Below are positions 12,641 through 24,139 of a DNA stretch of 64,000 nucleotides, piece by piece. Each line of letters begins with the position of its first letter. Within the stretch, counting starts at the first letter, position 1. Under the pieces are notes generated by a model that saw nothing but the letters and a program-made list of their open reading frames with translations, made no database searches and had not been told where the DNA came from. This DNA comes from Albula goreensis (lineage: Eukaryota; Chordata; Actinopteri; Albuliformes; Albulidae), in assembly GCA_022829145.1 (NCBI GenBank), contig CM040743.1, positions 33,622,841-33,686,840 of the forward strand, in the 5' to 3' direction. Both the position numbers and the translations under genes were made by a program.

Positions 12641-13364
12641 AGAACATTGTTTAATGCTAGCCAGCTGATCTGTATTTAGCAGGAGACAGAGCAGAGGCAG
12701 ATGACAGCACCCTCACTGCATTAAACACAGGAGGATGTCAAACGTATTTGAGAGACCAATTTGTTATGTGAATCATGGACCAGGAAGATGAAAAAATTTG
12801 CAAGGGAAAATCATTTTTTGACACACAGATATTTAAACGAAGCCTTTGAAAATGCTAAATCAACTCAGACTCGAGGCTGATCATGCACCCTGTATTTATT
12901 CCACTGACTGTCACTGTGGATATTAATTTTTCTATTGATATGATTATCCATCAGTTTTTTTTTTTCCAAGTGCTGGTGTCACTGTGACGATTATTAAACA
13001 TAGGAGATCTATTGGAGGATAATTTTCTTTCTCTTAATTTTCCTCTCTGTCTGAAAACTTCTTGCAGCAGCAGCAGCCTCACATTTTATATATCTTGCTC
13101 TTCATGTTTTCTGATGTAACCTAAATACCTCCATTTGATGTGTGGAGCATTCTCAGGATGCTCAGATTGTATCCTGAGTGGAACGTCTGTTACTGTTTAC
13201 AGCATAAGGGGCTCTGTGTGCTTAGATTTGAGGGTTGGAGGGTGGCGACTGGCTGGAGAATAATGGTGAAGCTCAGTGACACTTTGTCAATAGCTGCACA
13301 GCCTTGTAATCAGTCAGGTCACCATGGGAGATGTTAACCCCCTTCCCCCATTTGGATGCTAACT

Positions 13365-13397
13365 CCCCCCCCCCACCACCACCACCACCACCACCAA
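13365..13397 (+). repeat. poly(C) followed by (CCA)n microsatellite
   Basis: A run of C is followed by seven to eight CCA units. The open frames over it, encoding poly-His or poly-Gly, are artefacts of this repeat. Confidence 0.85.
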
Positions 13398-13989
13398 CCC
13401 CAACACACCCCATCCACATTAACACAGTGGTTACCAAGCAGAATGTGTCTAAAAGGTACACTATACCTATACACTACATGCTATAGAACTAAACACTGTT
13501 TATTCTTAATTAAAATATCATTTTGTTTTCCAGTCTTGAATGACCAATTTTTGTTTGCAAGCCATGTATTCATTCATGCAATATCTGCTATTAATCTATG
13601 AGAATGCAGGCAAGAGCACATTCTCCTCTGAAACATATCTGATGTCATATATGATGTCAGCAGCTGCTTCTTTTCTCACCACAGGAAGTCACAGGAAAAC
13701 ATGTCACTTGTGCTTATAGACTGCAGGCATGTGACCAGCAAGGGTCTTTGGTGAGCAGTGAGAGTAAAATATCCCTGCTGACTCAATCCTTCATTCTGTG
13801 GGTGTCACTGCTGCCACTTATGCATCCCACTGCAAGCCTGGGGCACAGTTGGCACTGGCACGGTTGGGACCCAATAGCATATCCACAGCATACAGACTGT
13901 GTGGCCCATCTACACACAGGGACAGAGCCACTAGTGAGGTGATGCTATGAGTACACTAAGTACACTAAGACGTCTGGCATCAGAACACA

Positions 13990-14090
13990 CATGCATCCTC
14001 ATTTGCCTGTGAGTTTCTCGTCACCCCAATGGCAGCTAATTAAACAGTTTCACGTTCACGTCTGTTTTAATGTCACAAAGGCTGCTGGTT
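13990..14090. promoter_or_regulatory. candidate conserved non-coding element
   Basis: The block holds CCTCATTTGCCTGTG, TCTCGTCACCCC, GCAGCTAATTAAACAG and TTCACGTTCACGTC. Homeodomain and E-box-like words sit in a balanced background. Enhancer role is inferred. Confidence 0.3.
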
Positions 14091-14914
14091 CCTGGTACAA
14101 AAAAATCTGCAGTAATTTCTACTCTGGCTGTTGCACATTTCTGTCTCTATCGAAGAATGAGCCAATGCACTTAACTTTATTAAAACCTGGGAAAGCATTT
14201 GCTTCTATAAAACGTATCGATCATTTATATGTCAGTCTGGGAAAGCATTTTCTGGGAGAGTGGTCAGTATTGTAGGCACAAATGAATGTTTTTTACTTGC
14301 CATAAAATTGTAAATTGATCTCAAGCTCCTACTAACTCATCTTTGAACCCAACTATAAGGTGGGTGCAGTGCAGTTTCAGAGAACAGCATCAGGTGCCCT
14401 TTAAAAAAAAAAAAGAAAAAGAAAACAAAGAATGATGCATCCAGACTGATGTGGTTTTCCTCTTCTCAAGCCGTTGCCATGATGACGTGTTTTTTTTTTT
14501 CCAATCCTGCCCCTTTCTTCGAAATACAAAGTAAATGAAAGTGGCTCTTGTGGCTGACCTGAATTGTTTTGAGGAAGAAAAAAAAACCTCAGTACCTTCA
14601 ACAACAGGTTGTGTTGCCCATTTTAATGGAACCAGGAGTTACAAATAATCTCAAAGAGACAAAACACCTCACAGCTGCCGGCCCTAACCAGCGGGAGAAA
14701 TCCTGCAAGCCAAACAAAACAAAAATACCAAACTGACCACTGTGCTTTCAGAAACCCACCCCTCCCCTTTCCAGCCTCCATCCCTTTTGGCCTCTTCCCA
14801 GACAAATCTGAGACTCAAAGCCATTGTGTGAGTAGAAACCCTTTCCCTGTCCCCCTATTAAACAGGTCTTCTTTCTTATTCTTCCCCTACGCTCATCAGA
14901 AGGGCAGGCAGCAC

Positions 14915-15065
14915 TTGACTGCCAGTAAATCTGCTTGGCGCATAATCTGCCACCCATCTGCCAGCTGCTCTCTTGGCACCGCGAGTGTTCTAGTCTCCAT
15001 GGAGATACCCAGGCAGGCCAATGACACATAGGGCCTGGCTCGGTGCCAAGGTAATCGGGTGGCGT
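14915..15065. promoter_or_regulatory. candidate CNE with RFX/X-box-like palindrome
   Basis: The block contains GGCGCATAATCTGCC, GGCACCGCGAG and a perfect 12-base palindrome TCTCCATGGAGA at 14994-15005. The spacing of that palindrome resembles an RFX X-box, though the half-sites differ from the GTTGCC/GGCAAC consensus. GGTGCCAAGGTAATCGGG follows. Regulatory function is inferred. Confidence 0.3.
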
Positions 15066-15252
15066 TGGGGGATTTTTTTAAAATTTTTTTTTATACCTCT
15101 GTGTGTTAATAGAAAGAGGAAAGTAAGGCCTTACAGTCGACCTGCTCTTGCCAATAAAGGAGAGTTTTGAGCTTTGAGCCAAGTGCAGCCCCAGTTAACT
15201 GCCTTGACCAGCTGTTGGTGATTCGATGCCAACTCTCACCAATGGACAGGCA

Positions 15253-15296
15253 GTGTGTATTTGTGTGTATGCGTGTGTGTGTGTGTGCTTGTGTGT
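15253..15296 (+). repeat. (GT)n microsatellite, imperfect
   Basis: TGTGT repeats are broken by TATT, TATGC and CTT. This explains the His/Thr-rich minus frame at 15106-15384. Confidence 0.8.
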
Positions 15297-15716
15297 AAAA
15301 AAAGAGAGAATTAATGCATAACACAGTACTGTGGCTGTTCTCAAAGGACATCTTGTACAGTGTGTCCTTTAGTTCTGAATGCACATGTTCTCTGTTTTCA
15401 ACAGATATGCCCCTACCCCATATATCTAAACACTGTTTTGCCTCTTAAATAAAGTCCAGCAGTTTGAACAGATGGACCGTCTGTACCTTTGTTTCTTTAT
15501 CAGTTTGATGTATAAACATTTTTTTTTTTGCTAACAAAAGGTGAAGTACAGACTAAAAATGGATTAAAATGTACAGTACTGTTTCTGATGGTTTTTAATG
15601 TGGACTTTCAACAGTGTTTAAAGTATGCTGCTCCTTTTTCGCCAATATATGCAATATAGAATATAGAATGATTCACCATTTACACCAGGTAGCAGTGCAG
15701 GGAACTGTTACATCTT

Positions 15717-15731
15717 GGAGAGAGAGAGAGG
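15717..15731 (+). repeat. (AG)n microsatellite
   Basis: A short AG dinucleotide run lies immediately left of the candidate CNE at 15780-15995. Confidence 0.7.
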
Positions 15732-15779
15732 ATTCTTATAGGGGGATTTATTTTTCAGAATCTTCAGTGAAATAAATGC

Positions 15780-15995
15780 TTATTTAGAGAGCCGAGACAA
15801 ATGGCCCTAGCTTCCTCTTGATTTACGCAATGGGACTCAAACGAATCCACCCAATTACCATCTCGGCACAGGCCCTGTAAGCATTGTTAGGTCTGTCATG
15901 CGCAATTAACCCCTTCATCTGAGAAGATGTATACCTCTCGCAGCCTTTGAATTCAATCAATTATCTGGCGTAATGAGAGCGTCCTGCAGTTTTTA
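15780..15995. promoter_or_regulatory. strong candidate enhancer-type CNE
   Basis: About 215 bases of non-repetitive sequence with GCCGAGACAAATGGCC, GATTTACGCAATGGG, CCAATTACCATCTCGG, CATGCGCAATTAACCCC and CAGCCTTTGAATTC (TCF/LEF-like CTTTGAA). TTCAATCAATTATC (PBX/HOX-like) and GCGTAATGAGAGCG follow. The many different homeodomain words with kept CpGs are what I would expect of a deeply conserved developmental enhancer. No frame codes through it. Conservation was not tested. Confidence 0.45.
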
Positions 15996-16106
15996 ACCCA
16001 TGTGCCGTTGTCGCTGGCCTCTGTTTTTGTTCACTTCCTCTTGTTTGGCCAGGCTAATATATTAGCCTGTCCACCGCTGGCAGATTTTTCCTTCGCCTTT
16101 GTAACT

Positions 16107-16121
16107 AAGCTTAAGCTTAAG
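16107..16121. other. overlapping 12-base palindromes
   Basis: AAGCTTAAGCTTAAG contains two perfect overlapping palindromes (16107-16118 and 16110-16121). The CTTAAG cores resemble NKX2-type half-sites. It may be chance. Confidence 0.4.
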
Positions 16122-16159
16122 TCATTATCCACACATTGGTATGTACTGTACCTTGTTGT

Positions 16160-16199
16160 GGGTTTGGGGAGAGGGGGAGGTGGGGAGGTGGGGAGGGGG
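16160..16199 (+). other. G-quadruplex-like motif
   Basis: Six runs of three to five G are separated by loops of one to four bases (TTT, AGA, AGGT, AGGT, A). This comfortably satisfies the usual G3+N1-7 pattern on the plus strand. The reciprocal C-rich strand produces the Pro-rich frame at 16117-16383, which is not a gene. Confidence 0.6.
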
Positions 16200-17136
16200 A
16201 AAACCAATTAGACTGACTGAACAAAGGGTTTAAGAGCGAATTTGTTATTTCACGTAGGAAACTAATGCTGTTTTCTAGACACTTTTTGCAGGGGGTGAAA
16301 AGAACATGATTCATACTGCACTTTACAGTTTGTTGATTAGGAGACTCATATATGCGAACGTCAGGATGGGACAAAGACCCCACACAGGCTACGATGCACT
16401 ACGCTGCCTTTTAGTGAAGTCAGCTGTTTCCACCTACCATTTCTTAAACCGATTAAAAACCGTTGATTAGGCCTAGCCCTGGGGTCTTATAGAGGACAAA
16501 GGGTTAGCTGAGGCCAAACGAGCTAAAATGGGTATGACAGTCATACAATGATGTCTTTATTCTAGAATTATGTAACATTGGAAATGTATGTTTTGGTATG
16601 TCTTTACATTTAAGATGAAACACCATTTCCAGAACACTCTAATTGTATCATAACAATGTGGCCCCATGTCACAAAATCTCGATTTTCTAGTTATTGGATA
16701 TTTTTTTGTTTCAATTCACACCTACCAGCATGTGGTTTTTTTACTAGCCTCCCAATTGTATTATATGTAATAAAGATGTGATAACAATGTAATTAAAGTA
16801 ATCATATTTTCTGTTTGTGTGCTAAATGTGAGCCTCTGTACCTGAATTCAGCACAGGTGGAATCAAAATCATTTTTGCATACATGCTAAGAGAATGTATT
16901 CTGTCCCTGGCTTTCCCAAGTAGCATTTTATAACATGCACAGTATAACAGGAAATGAGTTCCATCTCAGAATCTCCATATATAGTGAATTACACACCGGA
17001 TGTGCAATGTTAGGTTGCAATTGTGGCCCGAAAAACAAAACTGAAAGGTTTTTTTTTAATCATCACATGGGTACAGGTGTAGTAAAAGTTAAAACAGAAT
17101 ATCATATTTTCTGCCCAGACGTGGTTTTCAAGATTA

Positions 17137-17198
17137 TTTGACGCAAGCTGACAGCTCAGCTGACAGCGGAGGCATGCACAGTTGAGTTTGTTTGACGC
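17137..17198. promoter_or_regulatory. nested direct repeats with TALE-type TGACAG words
   Basis: TTTGACGC (17137-17144) and TTTGACGC (17191-17198) bracket two copies of AGCTGACAG (17146-17154 and 17158-17166). TGACAG is the core bound by MEIS/PREP/TGIF factors. The symmetric bracket is visible directly; binding is inferred. Confidence 0.35.
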
Positions 17199-17458
17199 CA
17201 CCCACTAGTGAGAGTGGATCTAAGTGTCTCTGGGACTTATCTCAAAGGACAGCCTGCACAGGGGTCTGGTGGCGATGCAGCGGTAGTGAGGACAAAAAAG
17301 AGGATCTTGAGTGGTCTGTGTCCACTAATCTGCACGGGGCTGTGAAGAGGACCGTCTTGTGCCAAGTGGCACATCCCGAAACCCCACTCACTAGTTGCTA
17401 AGGACACCGTGTGGCAGCACTGAGTAGTCAGAATTGAAATTAGGGCAAGTGACTTCAT

Positions 17459-17477
17459 GTGTGTGTGTGTGTGTGTG
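17459..17477 (+). repeat. (GT)n microsatellite
   Basis: A perfect TG dinucleotide run of nine or more units is followed by GGGG. Confidence 0.85.
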
Positions 17478-17689
17478 GGGGTCTGTAATCATTTATATAA
17501 AAATCATTACTCCAGATCCTTGACTTGTGCTATGATGTAAGGTCGTGTAACAGTGTTAAATGGAAGACAAGAGCATTAAACATGTTTGTTTCATTCTTTT
17601 TTCAAGATTAGCAAGAAAAGGTCAAGATGACCCTTGCTCTTGCTAACGTAAATGAAGAACATTCTATCCATACTTGCTGCACCAGTGGA

Positions 17690-18045
17690 TATTCTTGAAT
17701 TGTTCTCCCTGAACAGCCCTTGTCAGCTCCCACGAGAATCTCGCAGCATGAGCTGCAAATTGCTCAAGGGCTAAGCACAGCAGGACCTGATAATGACAAA
17801 TGAAATCAAAAATATCTCAGTGCATGTAACTGACGTTTCGAACAATACTTTAAGTGCGTGCGCTGTTCTCTCCTTCTTTTCTCCAGCACAACCCCAGTGC
17901 ATGGCTTATAGATATTACGTTTGATGTTCTGAGTGACTCAACTGCCATTCAAAGAGCTAGTATCGGTAACTGATAAAAAAGCGTGAGTGTTTTACCCCGA
18001 CGTCAAAACTGAATGCAAAAAATCATTCCAATTGATCAAACTGTG
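17690..18045. promoter_or_regulatory. candidate CNE pair
   Basis: The left part has CACGAGAATCTCGC (inverted GAGA/TCTC) and GCAAATTGCTCAAGGGC. The right part has GTATCGGTAACTGAT, CCCCGACGTCAAAAC (perfect GACGTC) and TTCCAATTGATC. Both parts retain CpGs, with more ordinary DNA between them. Regulatory role is inferred. Confidence 0.3.
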
Positions 18046-18049
18046 AGAA

Positions 18050-19430
18050 CAACATTGAAAAGACACATGGTTGTCAGTAGGTTAGGGCAATGCCAATTTA
18101 TTTTCCTGCTGGTTTTATAGATCAATCAATTAGTCTGCTTTACAATGATAATGGATTACACTATAAAGACTGATACTATGCACTGTCTGCTGGAGAGGTT
18201 AAGTCCTGGAAGAATCTACCTTTTTTCAGCATTGCGCTGAATGTCATTTGTATAAGAGCCGTTATTTCATGAAATTGTTCCATTTTTTTAATTGATACTA
18301 ATGGGCAATCAAATATTTAAAAAGCACAATGTTTTGTTACCAAGGGTGGAGTGTGAACAGTGAAAATCAGAATAAGCGCAATGTGTTTTTTTATTCTTCC
18401 ACCCAAGTTGTACCAGTACTGTCAGTTACTTTAATAACTGGTGATGCCTTATAAAATTATAAATAAAACAGGAATGAATGAGGGATGAACGTGTGTGTAT
18501 GTGTAGGTAGCCGGTTTCAGCAGCAGAAATGCAAGATACCTTATTACTGCATTTCATCTGTGAGTTTAATTGAGGTAAGGAGGTGCATTGTAGGACACAA
18601 AGAGACCATGACAGAATCAATTAAACTTCTTGTGATATAAAGAGTGAAACTCATTGACAGGCTTTTTGAAATGGTTTGCTCAAATTGAATTTAATTAAAT
18701 GACCCATTTTGGGACAAAAATAAACAGAGATATGACTGATGTGGCTGGAAAGAGAAAAATAAGTGCATCAGAAAAGCAGGTTAAAAAAATGAGTAGTATT
18801 CTGTGAAAAATTTCTTGTAACACAGCAGGAAGGAAACCTACTGCTGTGGTTTGGTTGCCCCTGGAAACCAAGTGAAAGTGTGCTAGGTGTGCAAAGGGCC
18901 TACAGTTCAACGAGGGTTTAGTAAATAAAGCCATAATGAACAGCTACAGAGCTACAGCGTCTGTAGGCAAAAGTTAATCATTACTTGTCTCATTCATCAG
19001 CCAACAGTCTCAAAACCAGCTACCCTGTACAAAATTTGACAAGATGAAATATGTAATGAGGATATACACTGGCCCTGCTACAGCATTGCCTGGTTTGGAT
19101 TGCGTAGTTTATTTGGTTCATGCCACATTTATCGTACATCTTTCCCTCTCATAAGGCATGCTGTAAAAACTGTTAGCTTTTGCAAAGGAGGCGTTTAAGA
19201 TGTCAGTTCTTGTCAGTCTGCTTCTTTGATCACAACAAGATATACTAGATCTGAAACCTGTCATGACTATTCTTGTGTACCGAAGAACTCTAGCACGAGC
19301 ATTCATAGAGACTGGGTAGATTCCTATGCGTAGATTTTTCCAGAAGGTCCATTTTATTAGATTTTCCTTCCATAGGAAATTTGTATGAGCTCCAAAGTCA
19401 GGCGTGAGTTACATTCTGCCTCTTCATTTG
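18050..19430. other. AT-rich stretch without gene
   Basis: Chance frames only (minus 18426-18620, 18695-18934 and 19118-19306, with no recognised domains). The sequence is mostly A/T with scattered TTTAATTAAAT-type words. I see no repeat family. Confidence 0.4.
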
Positions 19431-19439
19431 GCAGTCTTA

Positions 19440-19560
19440 CATTTTCAAATGCCGCACAAGAGCCCTCGAGCTGTGTTGATCGATTCTTCCACTTAGCACT
19501 GACCTGGATCGGTTTTAGACATTTTTTTTACACAATGGACTGAATTATGATTATGGTTTG
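19440..19560. promoter_or_regulatory. candidate conserved non-coding element
   Basis: AATGCCGCACAAGAG, CTCGAGCTG, TGATCGATTC and GGATCGGTTTTAG cluster with CpGs in an otherwise AT-rich surrounding. It is called by texture only. Confidence 0.28.
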
Positions 19561-20447
19561 GGAAGATGATTTTGGGTCAGTTCCTGTAGGGAGAGCGTAA
19601 CATGGGGGAGGGCCTTCCCCATGCTACTTCACCACCCTGCGTCCAAGTTATTAAAACACGTCGACTGTTCTTGGAAGACACAAAACCCAGATAGGACATG
19701 CTGTTTTTGTACGACCCTATGTGCAGAGCTTTTTCACACTTTGCTGTCTCCTATGCATTAAATCTGCAGTTCAAACATGCTTTGTGGTCAGAAACCAACG
19801 TTAATACAAAGCCTTCATCTCCCAGAATAAAAACCACTTCAATTTCTGTTAGATCTCCCATGCAGAGATCAAAGTGTGCACAGCACCTTGTCAAAGACTG
19901 AAGGTTTTGCATGTACCATGTTTACTGTACCAACTATAAGGGGTTTGCACTTTGATGCTGAAGTGTTGAGATAGGGAGGTAACCAGAGCAGTTGCACTCA
20001 AATGTTTCATTGTGATATTAATGTTTTCACTTAAATAAGGAACTAAATTGGCACCAACATTTTGGCTAATCATACTCATACTACTAAAAAGGAAACATTT
20101 AAAATTTGTATTTTACTAATATTTTTTTTTCCTTATTCCTTCAAAATATTTTTTCAGAGCAATTATGTTGTTTTGTTTTGTTCTGGTATGACACATATCT
20201 GTATGAGTTAAATTACATAGAAAAATGAAATGTTTTCTTTGAAATGAAGGTTATTACTAAATTCCATACTGACACTCCCGTTTCCGTTACAGTATTTCCA
20301 CAGCTCATACCACATACAGTACATTTATCATCAAAAACAAACCAGATTAAGTTTATCAGGAAGCTCTTACCCAGTTTGCAAGAAAAACCATTAACCAGCC
20401 CAAAATTTCTGTATGTCTCATCTCTTAGAACTTTTTTGGTCCGAGGG

Positions 20448-20490
20448 TGATTAATGCGCGTATGACATTTTTGCTGTTTCTTTAAACAGC
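20448..20490. other. small hairpin beside CpG words
   Basis: GATTAATGCGCGTATG is followed by a perfect inverted repeat GCTGTTT/AAACAGC (20473-20479 and 20484-20490) with a four-base loop. The stem is too short for a microRNA precursor. Confidence 0.3.
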
Positions 20491-20769
20491 CTGAAATAAC
20501 CAGAGGCAGTGTGGAAAGTGTGTGGTGTCACAGCCCTTTATAGCTGCTTACTCAAAACCGCCTCCTGTTGATTTATTTGGAGGGGTGCAAACATTATGTG
20601 AGGGTTCCATCTTAAGCGGGGTACGATTGCAGGCTTGGGCTTTGGGGAATGCGGTAGGGCGTGTCCCCATGGTTTTGTGGGGGGAGAGGGCGTGTGGCAG
20701 CACAGGAGAGACAGAGGTCCTGCGGTGAGACCAGAAGACATACTCTGCACATCCGGGCTTGGGGATTGG

Positions 20770-20810
20770 AAGTGGGGGGTTTCTTTTTCTGGTGGGAGGG
20801 GGAGGGGGTT
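20770..20810 (+). other. G-rich tract
   Basis: Runs GGGGGG, GGG, GGGGG and GGGGG occur, with one long pyrimidine loop after the first. The overlapping Gly-rich frames at 20635-20871 are composition artefacts. Confidence 0.4.
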
Positions 20811-21059
20811 TTTATGGAAAAGCAGGATGTTCACAAATCTTAAAACGCATCTTGGAGATGCAGAGTCCTAAATGTATGGGGCTTTTACATCTTTGCACAG
20901 GACTCTTACATGCGTTCACGCTGTAATCATGCACACCGAGGCCCCAGGCCTATGTTATGTGTTTGGTGGTGCTGCTGGTTCAGATGTACGCCTGCCCTCC
21001 TTCTGTTAGCAATCTGAGGTCGGTTACCACCCAAAGGCAGCTGCGCTCAAACCACTGAC

Positions 21060-21290
21060 ACACTACTCCAATTGTCTGTTGTTGCGAGCGCTTCATTCTT
21101 CATTCAGGCCCATGTTCGTGCCTTTTTGTCACCCGCTTTACGCAGTGGGAGATTGATACCCATGGGAGTTGTACAGATGCACAGAGAAGGCACGGACAGC
21201 AAGACAAAAGCGACAAGGGGAAAAATAGATCAGATTCAGGCTTTGATCAAGCAAGAGTTTATGTAAATTTATGTACATCCGATCACATTT
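21060..21290. promoter_or_regulatory. candidate conserved non-coding element
   Basis: Words include CCAATTGTCTGTTG (SOX-like ATTGTC), GCGAGCGCTTC, TTTACGCAGTGGG and GATTGATACCC. CpGs are preserved, with no repeat and no coding frame. Confidence 0.3.
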
Positions 21291-21399
21291 ATCAAAACTA
21301 CAAAAAGCTCTGTGCACAAATTTCCTGTTAATATCCCTGTTGTCTTCCTTCACTATCTTCCTTCCTTTTTCACTGTGCTACAGATGAAGCCGGGTCATG

Positions 21400-21700
21400 G
21401 ATAGAACGGCATAGCAGGAACTCTGGGCCAGAGCTTTATCTCGCTGGAGAGCAGCAAGGCTCTTCATTTTTTGCCGGAAGCCTTGAGATCACCAGGGATT
21501 CCAGGGCACATGCGAGGGTCACGTTGCACGATGTTGAAGCTGTGCGGCGGTGGCGGTGTCCTCGACGAGCCGGCCAGCAACGCGTCCCAAGTAAACCCAG
21601 ATGAACTCCAGAAGCCGTCTTGGCCCCATCCTAGTGTATGCTGGGCGCTGCATTGTCACTGGCGGCCAGCAGCTGCACAGCAATGAAAATTAGCAGCAAA
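21400..21700. promoter_or_regulatory. CpG-dense block, CNE or small CpG island
   Basis: This is one of the CpG-densest spots seen (GCGGCGGTGGCGG, CCTCGACGAGCCGGCC, CAACGCGTCCC, GGGCGCTGC, GGCGGCC). It ends in a homeodomain-like AAAATTAGCAGC. The 71-codon plus frame at 21471-21686 is open but has no recognised domain, and the other strand is also not coding. It may be an unmethylated island marking a poised element or an unannotated transcript start. Confidence 0.35.
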
Positions 21701-21927
21701 TAATGCTTTTCTTTGGAAGGTATACCCCTTCACTACATGACACCAGGCTCAGAAAAACAGTCTTATTTTGGATTTAGGGAAGAAAATGATTTCTGCTGAA
21801 GGGTAATAGTACTACGCCAGAATATTGTTAAAGAACTTAAAATGGGAGAGGAGAAACTAAGAGTTAAGATTGAGAGGGCAGAGAATAAGTAAAAGAATAT
21901 AGTAAAAGAACAGGAAAAAAGGATTGA

Positions 21928-21942
21928 TTTTTTTTTTTTTTT
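21928..21942 (+). repeat. poly(T) homopolymer
   Basis: An uninterrupted T run. It could be the tail of a minus-strand retroposon, but no body was recognised. Confidence 0.7.
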
Positions 21943-21989
21943 GCCCTAATTCATTGCAGTATCAGTTTGGAACACCATGTCAATATCAG

Positions 21990-22215
21990 GCCTCTTTTAG
22001 AATCCATATTCAATCACGAGTGTCAGTGTGTGACTCCAATGAGCCCCGGCCAAATTGTGCCCCATTAATAAAATTATACCAGACTCACTCATTCAAAACA
22101 ATGGGCAAAACAAAGAGCTCAGCCTGTATTGCATCAACATTTGCCCTTAAATTGAAAAACCTGCAACCTTTTCAATTAATTGTTGGTATTGCTACATTTG
22201 TCAAACTGAGCCAAA
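21990..22215. promoter_or_regulatory. candidate enhancer-type CNE
   Basis: The block holds TCAATCACGAG, GACTCCAATGAGCCCCGGCC, CCATTAATAAAATTATACC and TTTTCAATTAATTGTTGG. It is AT-rich but non-repetitive with several homeodomain cores. An 100-codon plus frame (21924-22226) runs through but shows no domain and starts in a poly(T). Confidence 0.35.
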
Positions 22216-23639
22216 AAAACAGATAGAGAGATAATTTCCAGATAGAGAAAAGGACAAAAAAATCATCAGGACCAGATTACAGGGATAATGATCGTGTACC
22301 CAACCAAGGGCTGGTATGAACAACTGTACACAGTGAGTTGAACATTCAACAGTCAGTTGATATCTTTTATGGACTCTTGAAAAAAAACATAGAGAAGAAA
22401 GGAATTAAGAGGGGAATTATAATCTATGCATTGTGACACTTGTTAATCTAAAGTCCATACAAGAAAGATAAAGAAGACGAGATGGTGAGGAGCAGGATAA
22501 GGGGTGTGAGCATGTGTAACATAAAAGGAACATGAGAAATTTCCTCTTTTGTCATACATGTACAAAGGAAGGCAAAGACGAAGCTATGACCTCTAGCTAA
22601 ATTGTTTTTTTTTTTACTTTCTGAGATCCCCTTGACAAGGGAAGCTGACAGGATTCAGGTGATTGAGTTAGTAATGCAAAAGGTATGAGCCCAAAGGCTC
22701 TGTGGATTTTGAGATTTACTGCCACTCATAAACTGTTACACAATTTTGCCTGGAGATAAATTAAAAAAGTACATACATACCGTCTTATGAAACAATGAAA
22801 TCATGCATGCAGATTCCTATACAGCTTTATTGCTTCTGAACCTTCGAATGTGTTACTACAAAATAAAAAAGACAGCAACAAGCAAGGGGTTATTGCCTTA
22901 TTGGATTTCACACTTTGTGGAGTTAACAGTGATGTATTGTATCATGTAGCTGGAAAAACCTTCAACTTTTTTGCATTTTCGAAAATGCCAGTGTCCCAAA
23001 TTCAGACCTCATTACCCACTAGTAGGGCGAGAGCATCTCATGGCTGTTTATACCAGTGTCGCTAAATTAGTCATTATCTCCATCACTGCAATATGCAATA
23101 AAATAATAATTTAGCGGCTCATTTAAGGCAGCTCTGAGACAGAATTTCAAGCAACATTGCTCATTTTAGCTATTATTTAATTTAAACAGAAAATAATAAT
23201 AGCAATATCCTTTACACTTTCATTTACAGTCTCACGATGTAATACACGGGCAAATTTCACACTTTCATAAAATGAGTTCATAAAATGAAAAATATACGCT
23301 CAGAATATCAATATACAGCAGTTATTTGGCTGTAGGCATCTATAATGTACTTGAATGCTTCTCGGCTAATGTTTAATATGTGTGGGTGCTTATGCAGAAA
23401 GTCATATTTTATTTTACTTCTCCAAGATAATTTTACAGATGTTAATTTCTTTATCTTCTTAATTTTTCTCTTTATTTCAAAACTATCAATATTTGTAGGG
23501 AAGGCTAATCATTTTACCATCAGCTTTATCAAACAGAAATAATTTTTCTAAAGTTGCTTTTCAAAGCAAGTTTGTAAGCAAAAAATGAATCCCATTCCAG
23601 AACATTTCTGTACACAGTTAAACACAGCCATCAAAAAAG

Positions 23640-23890
23640 AATCTCCACGCAATCGATGCCCAAAATGTCAGCATCCGCTGCATCATAACAGATGTGTCTT
23701 ATCATAGCTCTTCCTCTCGCTGTCTTACTCCTCTTCTCCATTTGTTCCACTTCACTGATCTCCATCTTACAATGCCAAAGTGTGATAATCCACTGGACCC
23801 CACGCTAAAGATTTCGCCATCAATCATCCTTTGTAACAAGGCAAGAGAAATGGGCTCATGACCAGAAGCAGCAGGTTCAAATCATGGAGA
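23640..23890. promoter_or_regulatory. candidate conserved non-coding element
   Basis: CACGCAATCGATGCCC, AGCATCCGCTGC, GATAATCCACTGG, CCCACGCTAAAG and TTTCGCCATCAATCATCC lie in a balanced block. TGATAATCC is a paired-type (PITX/OTX-like TAATCC) word. Function is inferred. Confidence 0.33.
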
Positions 23891-24139
23891 GGATGCTCCC
23901 GTTGAAATATTGAACAAGTTTCCCAACACAGGTCCCTTACAGCGAACATCTCCTTCAATGAAAGTGTAGAGTATAAATAGTGTGAACCACCCAGGATAAA
24001 GGGGGCACTATCTAAATAGATAAGTCATCACTGTGTCTTCTGACAATGGTTGTAAATACTGTTTTTGTTGTTTTCTTTTCAAAAATCTGAATTATCCTTT
24101 ATTACATTTTCAAAATCAAAGAAGGGCACATCATTTAGA

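Noticed and set aside
13273..13461. Poly-Gly minus and poly-His plus frames
   Set aside because: Both come from the CCA/GGT microsatellite.
14473..14486. X-box-like GTTGCCATGATGAC
   Set aside because: The left half matches the RFX consensus but the right half does not. It is too weak to annotate.
20473..20490. Hairpin as a microRNA precursor
   Set aside because: A seven-base stem with a four-base loop is far too short.
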